Notes: generated from the letters alone by a model not told the origin. Counted from the first letter of the stretch, positions 1-13,055 are shown. The stretch is DNA of 64,000 bases from Lotus japonicus (GCF_012489685.1 NC_080043.1:15246223-15310222), one strand, 5' to 3'. Numbers and translations: made by a program.

Positions 1-3000
1 GGGCAGATTGACACACACAAGTGGATGAGAAGTACCTAATTAGTAATAAACTATTATCAACTTCAGTAGATAGTAAGACTGAGAGAAGTGGTTGACACAA
101 TAGAAAGGAAAGCCCACATAGAAATCGCTTTTTCAGTTGATATTTTCTCTTAGTAAGAGATATAAACATGATTGATGATTCAAATGATAATAATGCATCC
201 CAAAAATTCAAAAATAATGGTTACCAGCCATAATATCCAACTTGACTGACTTTGTTCCTTTGATAACCTTTGCACCATTGCATGACTTGCAGAAATTCTG
301 ATCCCAACAACAAAAGAACAAAAATTACTAATGATTGGTATGAGAGACCAGCATAGCTATATGCTTCATATGATGAACCTAGAGATAGTCATTTGAATGA
401 TGTATTTATATAAATGAATGGTGAAGTGGGAGGAAAACCTCCAAAAATAGATTACTGCCACGTAAAAAGAAATAAGATCAACAATACACAAGTTACATGA
501 ACCGCAGCTAAGTCCATCATATCTGAACCCTTGACTAATAAACTAAAAAAAGACAATTTGATCTAAAAACAATTGAATGTTTTCACCATACCTTTACAAT
601 TTTGCCAGTTCCCTTACATGTGCCACATGTTTGGTCCACCCTAAATATGCCGGCTTGTACAAACATCTGGACAAATAACAAAGCCATCAATTTAACAAAA
701 ACAATAGTAACTTGTAAAACCATCAAAGATTAAACTGTAACTTGATAACAATACTGACCACTCCTGACCCTTTACAGCGCTTACAAGTTTCAGGTCTTGT
801 ACCCGGAGGTACCCCACTGCCACCTGGAATAGTTGAGCAAGAGAAAGAATTTGTGACCTTCCAGATCCACAGGCCAGACAAATTAAACTGAATATTGTAG
901 TGACAGCTAACAGCTCAGCATATAAAAGTTAAGCAATGACCATACCACAAGTGTTACACCGCACATCTGTTTGATATGTAAGAGTTTTGGCACATCCTTG
1001 GACAGCTTCCATAAATGATAGTTCGATGGAAGTCTGAAAAATATATTAAAATGTATTTCCGTAGAAAATGTCCAGAGCACACTTAAAAACATCCAAATAT
1101 AACGAAAGAAAGAACCTTGACATCATCTCCACCAAATTTCTGATTGAACATGCCTTTGACAAAATCCTGATTGACATTGAGGGAATCATCAGAGAATTAA
1201 AAAATCTATATCATTTTTGTCTCTGAACATGAAACATATAACTTAAGCAAGTTCCAGAGACATGTATTTAAATAAAAAGCAAATTATTTCTAAAGTTTGT
1301 AGTCAAATTAAAAGAAGAACAGATCACTAATCAAACATAAAATGCAAATTAAGGTGCTTGTCTGCTTGTATGACTGCTAAAGAATGCACATTTGTATAAC
1401 AGAATAAAAACGTAAAATATTGTTTAGATTGAACAGATAATTAATGCATGCAGCAGCTTGATTAGTGTCTGTAAAGCATAAATTTAACATTAAAACATTA
1501 TATAAAGATGTGTTTTTCCTAGTAAGGTTTTAATGAGGCTCACTCCCAAATTCTCTTTTCCCATGATTTTAGGTGGTTTTTTGTGGAGCATTAGCATGAG
1601 AGGTGTGTTCTCATGTTTCTATTTATGTATCAATATATATTTTTTGTTGTCAAAAAAAATAAAACATTATATAAAGATGAATATTTATTATTGCTATGAC
1701 TATGAATCACAAATACTAATAAAATATCCACTATAATGGGGTCTGGCCTATTGAAAAAATAATTAGAGATCTACTAACAGACACCACCAACAACAACCAG
1801 AGCCTTTTGGCTACATAGATTAAACGATGTCATGATACCCCGTTATGAAGGATCCACTGACAGACATGACTTACAACAACAAAAAGGAAGAAACCCCTTT
1901 AATCATTACATGAATACGGAATCTCTGCTCACCTCAAATGGATTGCCTTCAAAACCACCGGCTTGTGGGTTTATGTAAGCATCATGGCCAACCTACATAT
2001 GCATGTTAAACTAAATCAAATGGAAAAGGTTGAACATAAATAAGATATAAGCCTAATAAACTCAAAAACAAGTTTGCCATTCTTCCCCAACCAGTTCCCT
2101 CTATTTTTCTCAATATCTCTAAATTTTATGTTCAGTTCTCTTATCTCCACAAAACAGAAGTCATCTGCTTGGTTTCTATGATAGGACACAAAATGAGTCA
2201 TGGGCCCATGGAGACGAACAAGCTGTGCCCGGATCGTATAGGCCCAGAGTATGGCGTGTTTACACCAGGAGAAGCAGAAAAGTGGGAGTTAACAATGAAT
2301 AATGAGCTGTCAGTGAGAGAATATGCAAGGGGAGAAGTTAGTTACGGGGTTTTGGGTGTGTGAGGCGTGTGAGTCCATATAGGAACTGGTTAGCATGAGA
2401 GTAGGGTATGAAAGAATATGGCTATTAGGAAGAATGGAGAGCACTAGTTCTCTATAGGAGCTTCACCTCTAAAACAGTAGATTTCCCTACTGCAATCACA
2501 TTTCTCTTATAATATACAGATATTTACCTTACTTATAATCTCTATTTCTTCTAAATCTCTATTTCTTCTATTTCACCTTGTGTTTGGGTTGGTCTGTATC
2601 ATCCTACTATTTCCTTGTTGCATTTTTATTACCAATCAACTATTTAAAGTCTCTTGTACATAAAATCAATTATCTATCCAACAAATTATCCGAATACAGT
2701 AACAGCATAATATTGAACAGAGGATCCAAAAGAAATGTCTGGAGAGATGTGAGACCTGATCATACTCTTGACGCTTTACCTCATCCTTCAAAACCTACAG
2801 TGCAATTAACCAAAAAGTTAAAAGGTAACAACTGTAAGTTCACTGATCATACAATGATCTAAAGTTGACCTCTATGTAGTAAAAAGAACAAGGGTACACC
2901 TCATATGCAATTGAAACTTCTTGAAACTTCTTTTCAGCCTCAGGGTCATCTTTGTTTGTGTCTGGATGGAGCTTCTTTGCAAGCTAAAGAGCATGGAAAA

Positions 3001-4502
3001 AATTTGAGACAGTAGAAATAGAAAAATGACAGAATGATTTCGTTCAAACAACTCATGCATGCTGGACATGTTTGAATAATTCATGTCAAGAAAGAAAGAA
3101 TAAAAAATGAGAGGAACAGAAATATGTTCACAATCATTAGGCATAAAACATGTGCAGACATGAAAATAATACAAGAGGGCATATATTCCATCAAAAAGAA
3201 TCAAACAAATGGTAGCCAGTGCAGAAATTAAACACAAATAGTTAAAAACATTTCCATGTTATCAATGTTAATAAGTGATGGCATATTAAACAAAATGTAA
3301 GAGCAATGTCATACAAAACAAACTCTTCCTCGTCCAATTCAAACTATTATTTTTAAGCAAACACATGGAAAATTTATGTTGGTGGATAGGCGGACTTCAC
3401 TCCCATTGATAGCATGGGATATGATCACAAGAGCTGACCCAAGTATCCATAAACTAAAACCAAAAAGAAAAATGAACATTTTTCTTAACGCGTGGAAAAG
3501 AATAGAAATTCTAAAATTTTTTGGCTATGTGACCCCTTTTAACAAGAAAAGATATAATAAATTGCAAACTTTTGCAGAAAATAAGTCAAGATGTTCACCA
3601 AAAATAAAATAACAACATACTTTTGGCATAGAAGCCAATGTATAATGATACTGGTTAAGTTAAACGTACCCCATAGTATGCTGCCTTTAGTTCAGAAGAA
3701 CTTGCATTCTTACTCACACCAAGAACATCATAATAGTCTCTTGCCAGTGATGCTGAAAAGGAGTAAAGGAGAAATAAAAGTCATTGACATGCAAGGGACA
3801 ATAAACAAATACACCTGTATGATACACACTAGCAAGTTACAGGATGAAAAGCCAAGAAATTTTAATACAGGGACGAAAACCAAATTCTCGGGGACGAAAA
3901 ACATATTTAACCCAACATAATTGAATAATTTGTACCTGTGCTATGAATGGATCTACATCCTGCCCAATATGTATTAGCTGCTCCAAATAGCATCCTCCTC
4001 TTCAAATTAACATTGTTTCCGACTGCAATTCGATGTGACACGAACTGATTAAAAAAACAATACTACAGAAGTATAACCTTAAATCATACTTAAAAACACA
4101 GAAAAATCTCAATTCAACAACATCCCAAGGAAACAAGAATTGGACTAAAAACCATCAATCTAATTCAACAGATTGCACTACCAACTCACAAAATCCCAAA
4201 CTCAAAACAATAAAAAAGTGAACTTGTCACGTACCCTTTGAAGAAAAACTTTCAACAATGCCGGAAGGTTTGCAGGGTCCTGAATTGAATACCCTATAGC
4301 CCCTTTGGAAGACTCCATTATAAACCTGAGATTCACAACCAAAAAATTAATTAAAAAAACAATTTTTTCACATTGTTTGATCGCAGTTCACAGAGAAAAC
4401 GTAGAAAAAGCCGAGTTTGCGTACTGATTTGGCGGCGGCGTCTCGGAGGAGTTTAGCGGCGGGAAGAGATCGGAGGAGGCGGACGCCATTGGAGCGAACC
4501 AT
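1..4502 (-). CDS. GFA2-like: Mitochondrial type-I DnaJ (Hsp40) chaperone, GFA2-like, 3' part outside the window
   Basis: Co-chaperone of mitochondrial Hsp70. Twelve exons can be read on the minus strand: 4425-4502, 4235-4325, 3936-4022, 3670-3752, 2900-2983, 2756-2794, 1933-1992, 1116-1166, 946-1033, 759-823, 592-666, 225-297; phases agree throughout. The protein starts [14 protein letters not shown], an Arg-rich presequence like that of Arabidopsis GFA2. The J domain begins [12 protein letters not shown] and has the HPD motif ([11 protein letters not shown]). A zinc-finger region follows with four CxxC modules ([31 protein letters not shown]). The C-terminal substrate-binding exons lie beyond position 1. 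The family assignment is firm; whether it is GFA2 itself or another mitochondrial DnaJ paralogue is inferred from memory of the N-terminus. The ATG at 4502 is chosen because it gives a presequence that splices in frame to the J domain. Confidence 0.9.
1511..1659 (+). mobile_element. 5'-truncated LINE 3' end in a DnaJ intron
   Basis: About 149 bp ending in an A run and flanked by a 20-bp direct repeat (1491-1510 and 1660-1679, TAAAACATTATATAAAGATG). A-tail plus long target duplication is the hallmark of LINE retrotransposition. It lies in the intron between the exons ending at 1933 and starting at 1166 and should be spliced out. Confidence 0.7.
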
Positions 4503-7266
4503 CTGGGAGCTAGCTCTACACTGTACGCTGTGAAAGTGCGCGTCAATGGAGATAGATGGTTTTGAATGAGAAATTGAGGGGTTTTCGTTTGGTGCAAGCA
4601 ATGGCTCTCAAATCTAAACCCCTCTGAAAAACCCTAATTTTCATATGTGAGAGAGAGGGAGACAATATCAAGTTTTTTTCAAAAGCATATCTAATCTAAT
4701 TTATTTATCAAATATAATCTTTTAATTTATATATCTATATATCTATCTATACTAAACTAAAGGTTATTTGTATTCATCAGGAAAAAAAATAGCAAAGGTT
4801 ATATTTATCGGCTAATAGAGATAAATTTAGCGACGGTTTGACATTTTTGATAAAGTAGTCCGTTTGTAAATTTGTGGTGAATTTTTGGACTGAAAAAATT
4901 TCTCTCTGAAATTTAGTCGTTAATTTCAACTATTATGTTCAACGAACAATTTTAGTGTAACATGTCACACTAGTCTCGCATTTACCTTCATATACTAAGA
5001 AAGAATATCATTTAGTCATTTTTAAGTACTTAAGGATATTCTTGATCACTACTCAGTGACTTTCTTTAGGATTTGACTGGTATTTGTCTGTCATACTTAA
5101 TGCACATGAGTTATTTGGTTAAGTACATAACATGACATACATGATAGTTCCAATTGATGAGGCATTTGGAATCTTGCTCATGCAGTCTCTCTCTCTCTTC
5201 CTTATTGGACAGAGAATGAGTCTTCAAAAGATTTATGTCATGTGATATAGGCGAAGATCCTTTCTTGGAATCTTCTATGTTGAAACATTACAACCCTTTA
5301 TCGATGTATGTACTTTAATTGAGACCAAACAACCTCTTTGATATATCACTATAGATCGTAGTACCTGGTACATAGGTTGATTTGCCTAAGGCCTTCATGG
5401 AAAAATATTTTCCTTACGAAGTTATTACAAAGTAAAGGGTTGGAAGTGAATTTCCATAAGAAGTATGTCATCCACGTACAGAATCAAAAATACCACTAAT
5501 CTTACCTATTTCACGGGACGCAAAACCTATTTAACCCAAACGTTCTAACTTAAAATCCATCAAATCAATAGAGCTTACTTGTAGCGAGCCTAGCATAAAC
5601 CACAATCTCCATCTCCAAGAGTCTGCATTAGCCTATTCTCAAAGAACTATATTTTTCATTTTTAATGCCATTTCCCCATTTTCTGAAAATTGAGCTCAAT
5701 CTAATACTTTTTTTTTAATGAAACTTTAAAAAGAAAAATTTTCTGATCTCTTGGCAAATATTAATCCACAGGAGGTAATAGCTTCAAAAAGGATCAACAT
5801 GTATGTGTCCTAGAGTCCTAGACAGAACAAACTTTATTTAAAATATATCACTGCACAGCCATAATTTGTTCTTTGCTTATCCTACTACATGTTGCCCTGT
5901 TTTGTAGGTTGCATGAATGATGACCAGCTAAATAATTGACACCAAAGCACACCATGTGAATAACTTTAATTTGACAAAGTTTTGAAAAAAAGACAGTATT
6001 AAAAAAATTTAGCAATCTAAAGATCGATGATAATTAGTTAATTACAGTATACATTCATAAAAGGAGAAGAAAAACAAAGAACAAGAAAAGCATCTTTGGG
6101 TATGGTACAAAATCCATCAAGCTAAGTTTGCCTATGCTTTTGTTGCAGCTTCAAATCTGCCTCTCCTTTGAACAAAAAAAAAAAAAAAAAAAATCTGCCT
6201 CTCACGCTCGGTTAACTCACTTTTTCCTCACTTTGGCATTGCTCCATAGAGAAGAAAGAACTGATCCTTTTTACGATAGTCCCTTTAGGAAAATAACCCC
6301 TTTATTAAGTAACTATATCGCATGAACACAAACCTTGCCTGTCAAAAAAAAAAACATGAACACAAACCTGACAAAAAGCAAACGATAACTCCATCATAAT
6401 GTTTACTACCATGTTATTTTTTTTTATATGAATAAAAAAATCAAGATGCTAACATTAAATTTATTCTTAAATTTTATATTAACTTTTCAAAATTGCCCTC
6501 AACTCACTTAATTAGACAATAGAAAGGAAGAGAGAGTGCAATTATTATGATGCATTTAGCATTGAATAATTAAATAAGACAATTTTGCTAAAAAAAATTA
6601 ATGCACTACGTTGAAACAACTTGGATCCCATGCAATAAATATTACCAACAAGATCTAGCATAGTTGGTAGATATCAGAGCTCTTTAAACATTTAGTTCAA
6701 AGTTCGATCTCTAAGTGATCTATATGAAGAAGAATTTGTTCGAAGAGACTTACCTACTTAATATGATCTCTTAGTCTCAAGGGAATAATCTCAGTTGTTG
6801 AGATATATTGAAAAAAAAAAGAGATTTAGGCCCTTGATTTTTGTAATTATTGGCATGATTAATCTAAATAAAAAATAGTATATTAAATTAAAGCGTTTAA
6901 GAGGATAAAGAGAATTTGAACTAAATCTTCCTTATGTAAACAAAAAAGAGAATTTGAACTAGATAAGAGTACTAAACTAGTTCTTATAAAAAGTACTAAG
7001 CTATACTTCAAACTTAGTTGTTATAATAAGGAACATATTACTAAAGCTAATGCAGCTTCTCCATTAAACGATTCCTTTCTTAAAACCAAGTAAGTAGTAG
7101 TAAGGGGTGCTAGTGTGTGAGAAGGTGAGACATCAATACTATGTGTTCTTCTATCTTTTGCATTCTTAAGTAGAATTCCGTTGCTTCAGATTCGAATATT
7201 GGGTTACTTGCTGATAGCCACTTAAGCTTTAGCTTCCTGTGACAGAAACAGTAGCAACAAAAGGAT
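4503..7266. other. Intergenic region between divergent DnaJ and MCTP genes
   Basis: AT-rich DNA with no credible coding exon. Bases 4503-4620 are the DnaJ 5' leader. It holds a SINE-like repeat (6651-6820) and small A-tailed insertions at 6166-6190, 6336-6354 and 6923-6944. Bases around 7080-7266 are the likely 5' leader of the MCTP gene. The remainder shows nothing I can assign. Confidence 0.6.
6651..6820 (+). mobile_element. tRNA-derived SINE-like element
   Basis: Starts with a pol III A-box-like sequence (TAGCATAGTTGGTAG) followed about 35 bp on by a B-box-like AGTTCGATCTC, and ends with a run of ten A after about 170 bp. This is the layout of plant tRNA-derived SINEs. The 5' part cannot fold as a tRNA with certainty, so it is not a tRNA gene. 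Confidence 0.55.
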
Positions 7267-7377
7267 ATGAAGCTCTTAGTAGAGGTCATAGATGCTCATG
7301 ATCTTATCCCCAAATGGTGAAGGATCAATAAGTTCATTTGTGGGAGTAGAACAAACACCAAGTTTTTCCACTCAACA
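7267..7377 (+). pseudogene. Relic of a lost N-terminal C2A domain, upstream of the MCTP ORF
   Basis: ATG at 7267 opens MKLLVEVIDAHDLIPKW then TGA at 7318. This is the first beta strand and loop of the C2A domain of QUIRKY-type MCTPs. After the stop the same frame continues with a short stretch containing SRTNTKFFHST, resembling the next C2A strand, and runs directly into the 815-residue ORF at 7378. Most of the C2A domain has been deleted and a stop separates the remnant. If the leader ATG is used it acts as a 17-codon upstream ORF. Confidence 0.6.
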
Positions 7378-9825
7378 ATGATTTCAATTAAGAGAAGACA
7401 AAGAGGTACTCCAATCACAATGCAATCAATAAACCCTCAAGTCCAAGCCCATCCTAGCAGCCATGATGAAGAATACAATGTGAAGGACACCACCCCGCAG
7501 CTCGGGGAGCGGTGGCCTAATGGTGGAAGAGGGTGGGCGAGTGGCGGAGAAAGATCAACAAGCACATACGACCTTGTTGAGCAGATGTTTTATCTGTATG
7601 TTCGTGTGGTGAAAGCCAAAGGTCTCCCTCCCGGTACTCTCACCTCGAGCTGTGATCCTTACGTGGAGGTGAAGCTGGGGAACTACAAAGGAAGAACAAA
7701 GCACATCGAGAAGAAATTGAACCCGGAGTGGAACCAGGTCTATGCTTTCTCCAAGGACCAAATTCAATCTTCTGTTTTGGAAGTCATTGTGAAGGATAAA
7801 GAAACGTTGGGGAGAGATGATTACATTGGAAGGGTGGCTTTCGACCTCAATGAGGTTCCAACCAGAGTTCCGCCGGATAGCCCCCTGGCTCCTCAGTGGT
7901 ACCGGCTCGAGGACCGGCGAGGAGAAGAGAAGGTGAGGGGTGATATCATGCTTGCAGTCTGGATGGGAACTCAAGCTGATGAAGCTTTCCCAGAAGCTTG
8001 GCATTCTGATGCTGCCACAGTTTATGGGGAGGGTGTTTTCAACATCAGATCAAAGGTTTATGTTTCACCAAAACTTTGGTATCTAAGAGTCAATGTCATT
8101 GAAGCACAAGATGTGATACCAAATGATCGAAATCGCCAACCAGATGTGTTAGTCAAAGCTCAATTGGGCAACCAAGTGCTGAGGACAAAGATATGTTCAG
8201 CTAGGACAACCACACCACTTTGGAACGAAGATTTGGTCTTTGTTGCGGCTGAACCATTTGAGGAGCAGTTGACAATTACCGTGGAGGATCGCGTTCACCC
8301 TTCAAAAGATGAGGTACTTGGGAAGATAATCTTGCCATTGACCCTCTTTGAGAAGCATCTAGACCACAGGCCGGTCCATTCTCGCTGGTTCAATCTTGAG
8401 AAATTTGGTTTTGGAGTGCTGGAACCCGATAGGAGGAATGAGCAGAAATTCTCAAGCAGGGTTCACCTTAGAGTTTGCCTTGAAGGTGGGTACCATGTCC
8501 TAGATGAGTCCACTTTGTATGCAAGTGACCAGAGACCAACGGCGAGACAACTATGGAAGCAACCTATTGGAATGCTTGAAGTAGGTATTTTAGGAGCACA
8601 AGGGCTTCTTCCAATGAAGATGAAGGATGATAACCGCGGCAGCACGGATGCATATTGTGTTGCAAAATATGGCCAGAAGTGGGTCAGAACCAGAACAATT
8701 CTTGACACTTTTAGTCCCAAATGGAATGAGCAATACACATGGGAGGTTTATGATCCTTGCACTGTGATAACATTGGGGGTGTTTGACAATTGCCATTTAG
8801 GTGCAGTGGAAAAAGCAAAAGCTACTGGTGGTAGTGCAGTCCATGATTCAAGGATTGGAAAGGTAAGGATAAGGTTATCAACACTGGAAGCTAATAGGAT
8901 TTACACCAATTCTTACCCTCTTCTTGTTTTGCACCCACATGGAGTTAAGAAGATGGGTGTGCTTCAATTAGCAGTGAGGTTCACTAACCTCTCACTAGCT
9001 AACATGTTTTACATATATGGCCAACCATTGCTACCAAAGATGCATTACTTGCGTCCTTTCACAGTTAACCAAGTAGACAATTTAAGGTTCCAAGCTATGA
9101 ACATTGTAGCTGTGAGGCTTGGCAGAGCTGAACCTCCCTTGAGAAAAGAGGTAGTGGAGTACATGCTGGATGTTGATTCCCATATGTGGAGCATGAGAAG
9201 AAGCAAAGCTAACTTCTTCCGCGTCATGTCACTATTTTCCGGCTTGATTAATATGGGGCAGTGGTTCAACCAAGTTTGCCATTGGAAGAACCCCATCACA
9301 ACAGTTCTGGTTCATGTTTTTTTTCTGATACTGATTTGGTACCCTGAACTGGTTCTTCCAACTTTGTTTCTCTACATGTTCTTCATTGGCCTGTGGAACT
9401 ACAGGTTCCGCCCAAGACACCCGCCTCACATGGATACTAAACTCTCTTGGGCAGAAGGAGTTCACCCGGATGAACTTGATGAAGAGTTTGACACATTCCC
9501 GACTTCGAGGTCGCATGATGTGGTTCGAATGAGGTATGACAGGCTTAGAAGTGTTGCAGGTAGGATTCAAACAGTTGTTGGGGACATTGCTACACAGGGA
9601 GAGAGATTCCAATCTCTAGTAAGCTGGAGAGATACAAGAGCAACCAGCATCTTTGTAGTGTTCAGCTTTTGTTCTGCAGTGGTCTTCTATGCAACACCGC
9701 CAAGGGTGGTGGCTCTGGTATCTGGTTTGTATTATTTGCGGCATCCGAAGTTTCGCAGCAAGATGCCTTCTGTACCAAGCAATTTCTTCAAGAGGCTCCC
9801 AGCTCGAACAGATAGCATGTTGTGA
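7378..9825 (+). CDS. FTIP1-like: Multiple C2 and transmembrane protein, FTIP1/MCTP1-like
   Basis: Single-exon 815-residue protein of the MCTP family. These proteins tether the ER to plasma membrane, often at plasmodesmata; FTIP1 helps export the flowering signal FT. Residues about 37-50 (KDTTPQLGERWPNGG) and STYDLVEQMFYLYVRV match the FTIP1 subgroup. C2 domains begin near residues 71, 232 and 397; each has the usual DPYVEVK or DAYCVAKYG strand. The C-terminal phosphoribosyltransferase_C region holds hydrophobic segments at about 642-672 and 757-787, forming the reticulon-like anchor, and the chain ends with the family tail PARTDSML. Length fits three-C2 members (about 775-820). The start may be an earlier in-frame codon only if the TGA at 7318 were bypassed; the ATG at 7378 is in a non-conserved leader, so an internal ATG (7420) is also possible. 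Confidence 0.93.
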   Translation: MISIKRRQRGTPITMQSINPQVQAHPSSHDEEYNVKDTTPQLGERWPNGGRGWASGGERSTSTYDLVEQMFYLYVRVVKAKGLPPGTLTSSCDPYVEVKLGNYKGRTKHIEKKLNPEWNQVYAFSKDQIQSSVLEVIVKDKETLGRDDYIGRVAFDLNEVPTRVPPDSPLAPQWYRLEDRRGEEKVRGDIMLAVWMGTQADEAFPEAWHSDAATVYGEGVFNIRSKVYVSPKLWYLRVNVIEAQDVIPNDRNRQPDVLVKAQLGNQVLRTKICSARTTTPLWNEDLVFVAAEPFEEQLTITVEDRVHPSKDEVLGKIILPLTLFEKHLDHRPVHSRWFNLEKFGFGVLEPDRRNEQKFSSRVHLRVCLEGGYHVLDESTLYASDQRPTARQLWKQPIGMLEVGILGAQGLLPMKMKDDNRGSTDAYCVAKYGQKWVRTRTILDTFSPKWNEQYTWEVYDPCTVITLGVFDNCHLGAVEKAKATGGSAVHDSRIGKVRIRLSTLEANRIYTNSYPLLVLHPHGVKKMGVLQLAVRFTNLSLANMFYIYGQPLLPKMHYLRPFTVNQVDNLRFQAMNIVAVRLGRAEPPLRKEVVEYMLDVDSHMWSMRRSKANFFRVMSLFSGLINMGQWFNQVCHWKNPITTVLVHVFFLILIWYPELVLPTLFLYMFFIGLWNYRFRPRHPPHMDTKLSWAEGVHPDELDEEFDTFPTSRSHDVVRMRYDRLRSVAGRIQTVVGDIATQGERFQSLVSWRDTRATSIFVVFSFCSAVVFYATPPRVVALVSGLYYLRHPKFRSKMPSVPSNFFKRLPARTDSML

Positions 9826-11165
9826 TACATAGGTTAAGACTTCAGTTCTAACTTTATTCATTTCCTGTTGTTTTTCTTCTGTTGTTGCAATTGTACTGTT
9901 TTAAGATCAAAACTCTCCGAGTGCTACTTAGCACAAGCTCTATAGGCCAGGTTAAGATCATGTATATTTATAACCCAAAAGCTTTATCCTCAGTGAAAAG
10001 TATTCAAAATTTCAAATGGAGGTTATGTATATCATAGTTTGCCAGTTCTGTAAATTTATCAAGAGTCTCAATTACAAACAAGTTGTGTAATGATGCAATC
10101 CACCAGTTATCATTTTGTAATACAGGTAAAGGACACATGTGAAAACCACACCAAAAAGGAAATCAATACATCTGGTTTACAGAGTCCATGATAACAATGC
10201 ATATGGTCTCTCTACTAAACAATACAACCTAGCCTGTAACAGTTAGGTCCCAAAAACGATTCCCTTAGTCATCGCAACCATGGTAATCAAAATCGCAATT
10301 TAAATTGTGGGATTATGCGATTCAGGACTCCGCATGTTTTGATCGCACCCAAGTTCGTGATTCACATAAATCAGAGCAAAATCGCAACCCAACTCGCTTA
10401 GTTGCAGCAAAATTGCGATTTTGTGGGAGCAAGCGATTGAGATCCGTTCCAACCCCAGGTTCTACCTTTTGTTTCAGCCCTGCCCCATTCTCTGTTTCTA
10501 CTCCTCTGTTATCTGATTTGCTAGATTAGAAACTCTGTTTTGATGCAAGTTTATTGTTTTCAAAGTTTCATTGAAGTGTTTACAGTCATTTAAATTGCTT
10601 TTTTTGTTATTTAAGCTATCTTATACGCAATTTATATGTAGAGAGAGCGGGAGTAAATCAGCTAATTCTTACATTAAGGCTATAATCCCGATTTCGACTA
10701 CTATGATCAACTTTTAGACTTTTCAAAAAAAAATTGATCAACTTGTATAAACAAATACAACACTGGCTGAACTCAAATAAAATAAGGTGGTACTTTTCCA
10801 GCTCAATCAGTATCCTATTATATTAAGATATACAACTACATAAGAAAAAGGGGTATACAACAACTTAGCACTGGCAGAAAAGTTCAAGTAGAAATTTAAA
10901 CCTAGAACAAATACTTCGACTGCCAAATAATATAACAATCAATAATCGGATAATATATCACCATATTAGTATCCCAACAAAATACAAATGGCATCTTTTC
11001 TTTTTGTTTGGAGGGAGCAAAATTAAGGTAAAGGAATATAACTGTTAAGATCAAAATTGGAAGATGAAAACGTTGCTAAGACTTAATTACCAAGAAAGGC
11101 AGAACAATACAACTATTAGAAACAACCTGAACAAAAACTAAATAAGCAAAAATAAATTCAGCACT
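9826..11165. other. MCTP 3' flank, partly duplicated further downstream, with a 450-bp insertion
   Basis: Contains the 3' UTR of the MCTP gene. From about 9566 to 10795 it aligns by eye with 18609-19290. The copy here has an extra block, about 10286-10735, absent in the other. That block is rich in ATCGCA / TGCGAT words and looks like a decayed DNA repeat I cannot classify. A 9-bp direct repeat GATCAACTT with an A-rich insert lies at 10705-10743. Confidence 0.6.
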
Positions 11166-13038
11166 CTAGAAGACTAGCTCATGTGGCTTCATTCCTGACT
11201 TTAAAGAAAACCTAGCACCCAGGTAAGACTTCAGGTCCGGAACACTCTCAATGGCTTTCAATATTGCAGAGTCCACTGTACTTTGGGCATCTCTCTTTTC
11301 TTGTGGAAGCTCATTTTTCTCCTACGTTAGGAAGAAAATAATAGAGCTCAGCATCACAGAAGCAATTGAAAATAACAAGAAAAAATAATAACACCAAATT
11401 AAAACAGAAAAACCAACCTCCTTCTCTGCCTCGAAGAACTCGCCTTCTCCCTTCTGTTTCTTTTTCTGGGCTTCCTTAACAAAGTACTCGTCATTGAATT
11501 TATCAACATTAACACCGGAAATATCCACTTTGGTGGACGTACCAATGACATAAGATTGATTCACCCTTCTCAAAGGAACTCCATTGATCTTAAATGGACC
11601 TTAAATGGCAAAGAGATCAACATGAGAAGAGAGACCAAAAATAAATGGTGTACATATCAGATAGCAGCGCAAATGCTTGAGGGGAAATACAGATTAGTAA
11701 AAATTTGAAATTAGTAACAAATTATCTACATCAAGAGGTATCAAAGTCTAAAATGAAAAAACACCCAGAAACTCATTCAATAACTTAACCGCTATCATTT
11801 GCACAAAGGAAAATAATATTTTACGAGATGACATTAAGTTCATTTGAATTAGCTTTTTTTTGAGATCAGCATAGCTTACAAATCATAATCACAATGCCAG
11901 TGTTTTTTTCCCAGAGGGTAGGCAATTATGTCCTAAAAATTGAAGTTTAGAACAAACAAGAACTTAGTATGCTAAAACAGCAGGCGAACATAAGATGCAG
12001 TATTAGCATCAACTATTTCTCACAAGTAAATCGAGAATACATGAAATAGAAATAACATTGATTCAAATGAATTCTGATCCCACAAAAAATGAACCCTTGT
12101 CCACCAACAAGGCCCATCAGGCAAACATTCATTGAACACATAAACAGAAACCAACCAATCGAGAACACATGATATAGAAATAACATTGATTGACATAAAT
12201 TATGATCCCAAAAAAAATGAACCCTTGCCACCAATACCCATCATGCATTGACCAAATGAACAGAAACCAATAAATCTCAATCTCATCACATACCTGTGAC
12301 AAGAAGCAACCCAGATGGAAGCTGCTTCAGGAAAACAACCCTTTTCCCCTTAAATCTCCCAGCAAGCAGAATCAGCACCGTCCCCGGCAAAATGCTAGCC
12401 CTGATGACAAAAGCAAACCCAGTATAAGATTCACTTTTCAAAAGCCCCCAGAACCAAAACAAAACACACTAATTTCACAGTACATAAAAAAATCCACATT
12501 TCTCATCCCAGTTCCAATGCACACCTCATTCCACACATCCCAAGCTAGAAGTGAGAAAAAAAATTCACTGGAGTGTGCATTTCTCACAATTTCTAACAAT
12601 TTCTAACACTACAAAAGTTCATTTTGTCAATTAACATATACAAGAACATAACTTGTATCAAAATTTAAGCTCAAAAAACAAAAAATCATAAACATTGATC
12701 CTAATTTACTAGAAAAATACTAATCCAAATAAAACTTCTAGCAAACCAAAAAAAATGGAGTGATGGAAATGACGAATGTGATACCTGAGTTTTGTGGGTT
12801 TGGGCTTATGCTTGTTGAGGAGAGGCTTCTTGACATCATCAGCGGGGTAGAACTTGGGGGGCTTCGAAGCTAGGGTTTGGGGCTTGGGGGTAGCATCGTG
12901 ATGGGGGAAAACGCCGCCGTTTTTGGCCTTGATGGCCCAGATGCCTTTCTTGTGGTACATCTGGGACCTTGAGTACTTGCCGATTCCCCTGATCAAATCA
13001 GGGTTCCTTGTCACCCTTGGGGTTTTTCTCGGCGCCAT
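11166..13038 (-). CDS. RPL6: 60S ribosomal protein L6 (eL6)
   Basis: Cytosolic large-subunit ribosomal protein. Four exons: 12785-13038, 12294-12400, 11418-11599, 11166-11321, giving 232 residues, the usual length in plants (233 in Arabidopsis). It starts [18 protein letters not shown], keeps the [18 protein letters not shown] block, then [18 protein letters not shown] and the eL6 signature [19 protein letters not shown], and ends MKPHELVF. All junctions are GT/AG and in phase. The ATG at 13038 has the frame of the conserved N-terminus; the leader upstream (GCAAAACCCTAATTTGAAG) contains the AAACCCTAA telo-box found in many plant ribosomal protein promoters. Confidence 0.97.
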
Positions 13039-13055
13039 TGTTGCCCTGTGTGCTC

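Noticed and set aside
2169..2363. Possible gene in a DnaJ intron
   Set aside because: Short frame in sequence that looks like an old LTR fragment; not conserved and antisense to the host gene.
7555..8004. 149-codon antisense ORF within the MCTP
   Set aside because: Shadow of a conserved coding sequence on the other strand.
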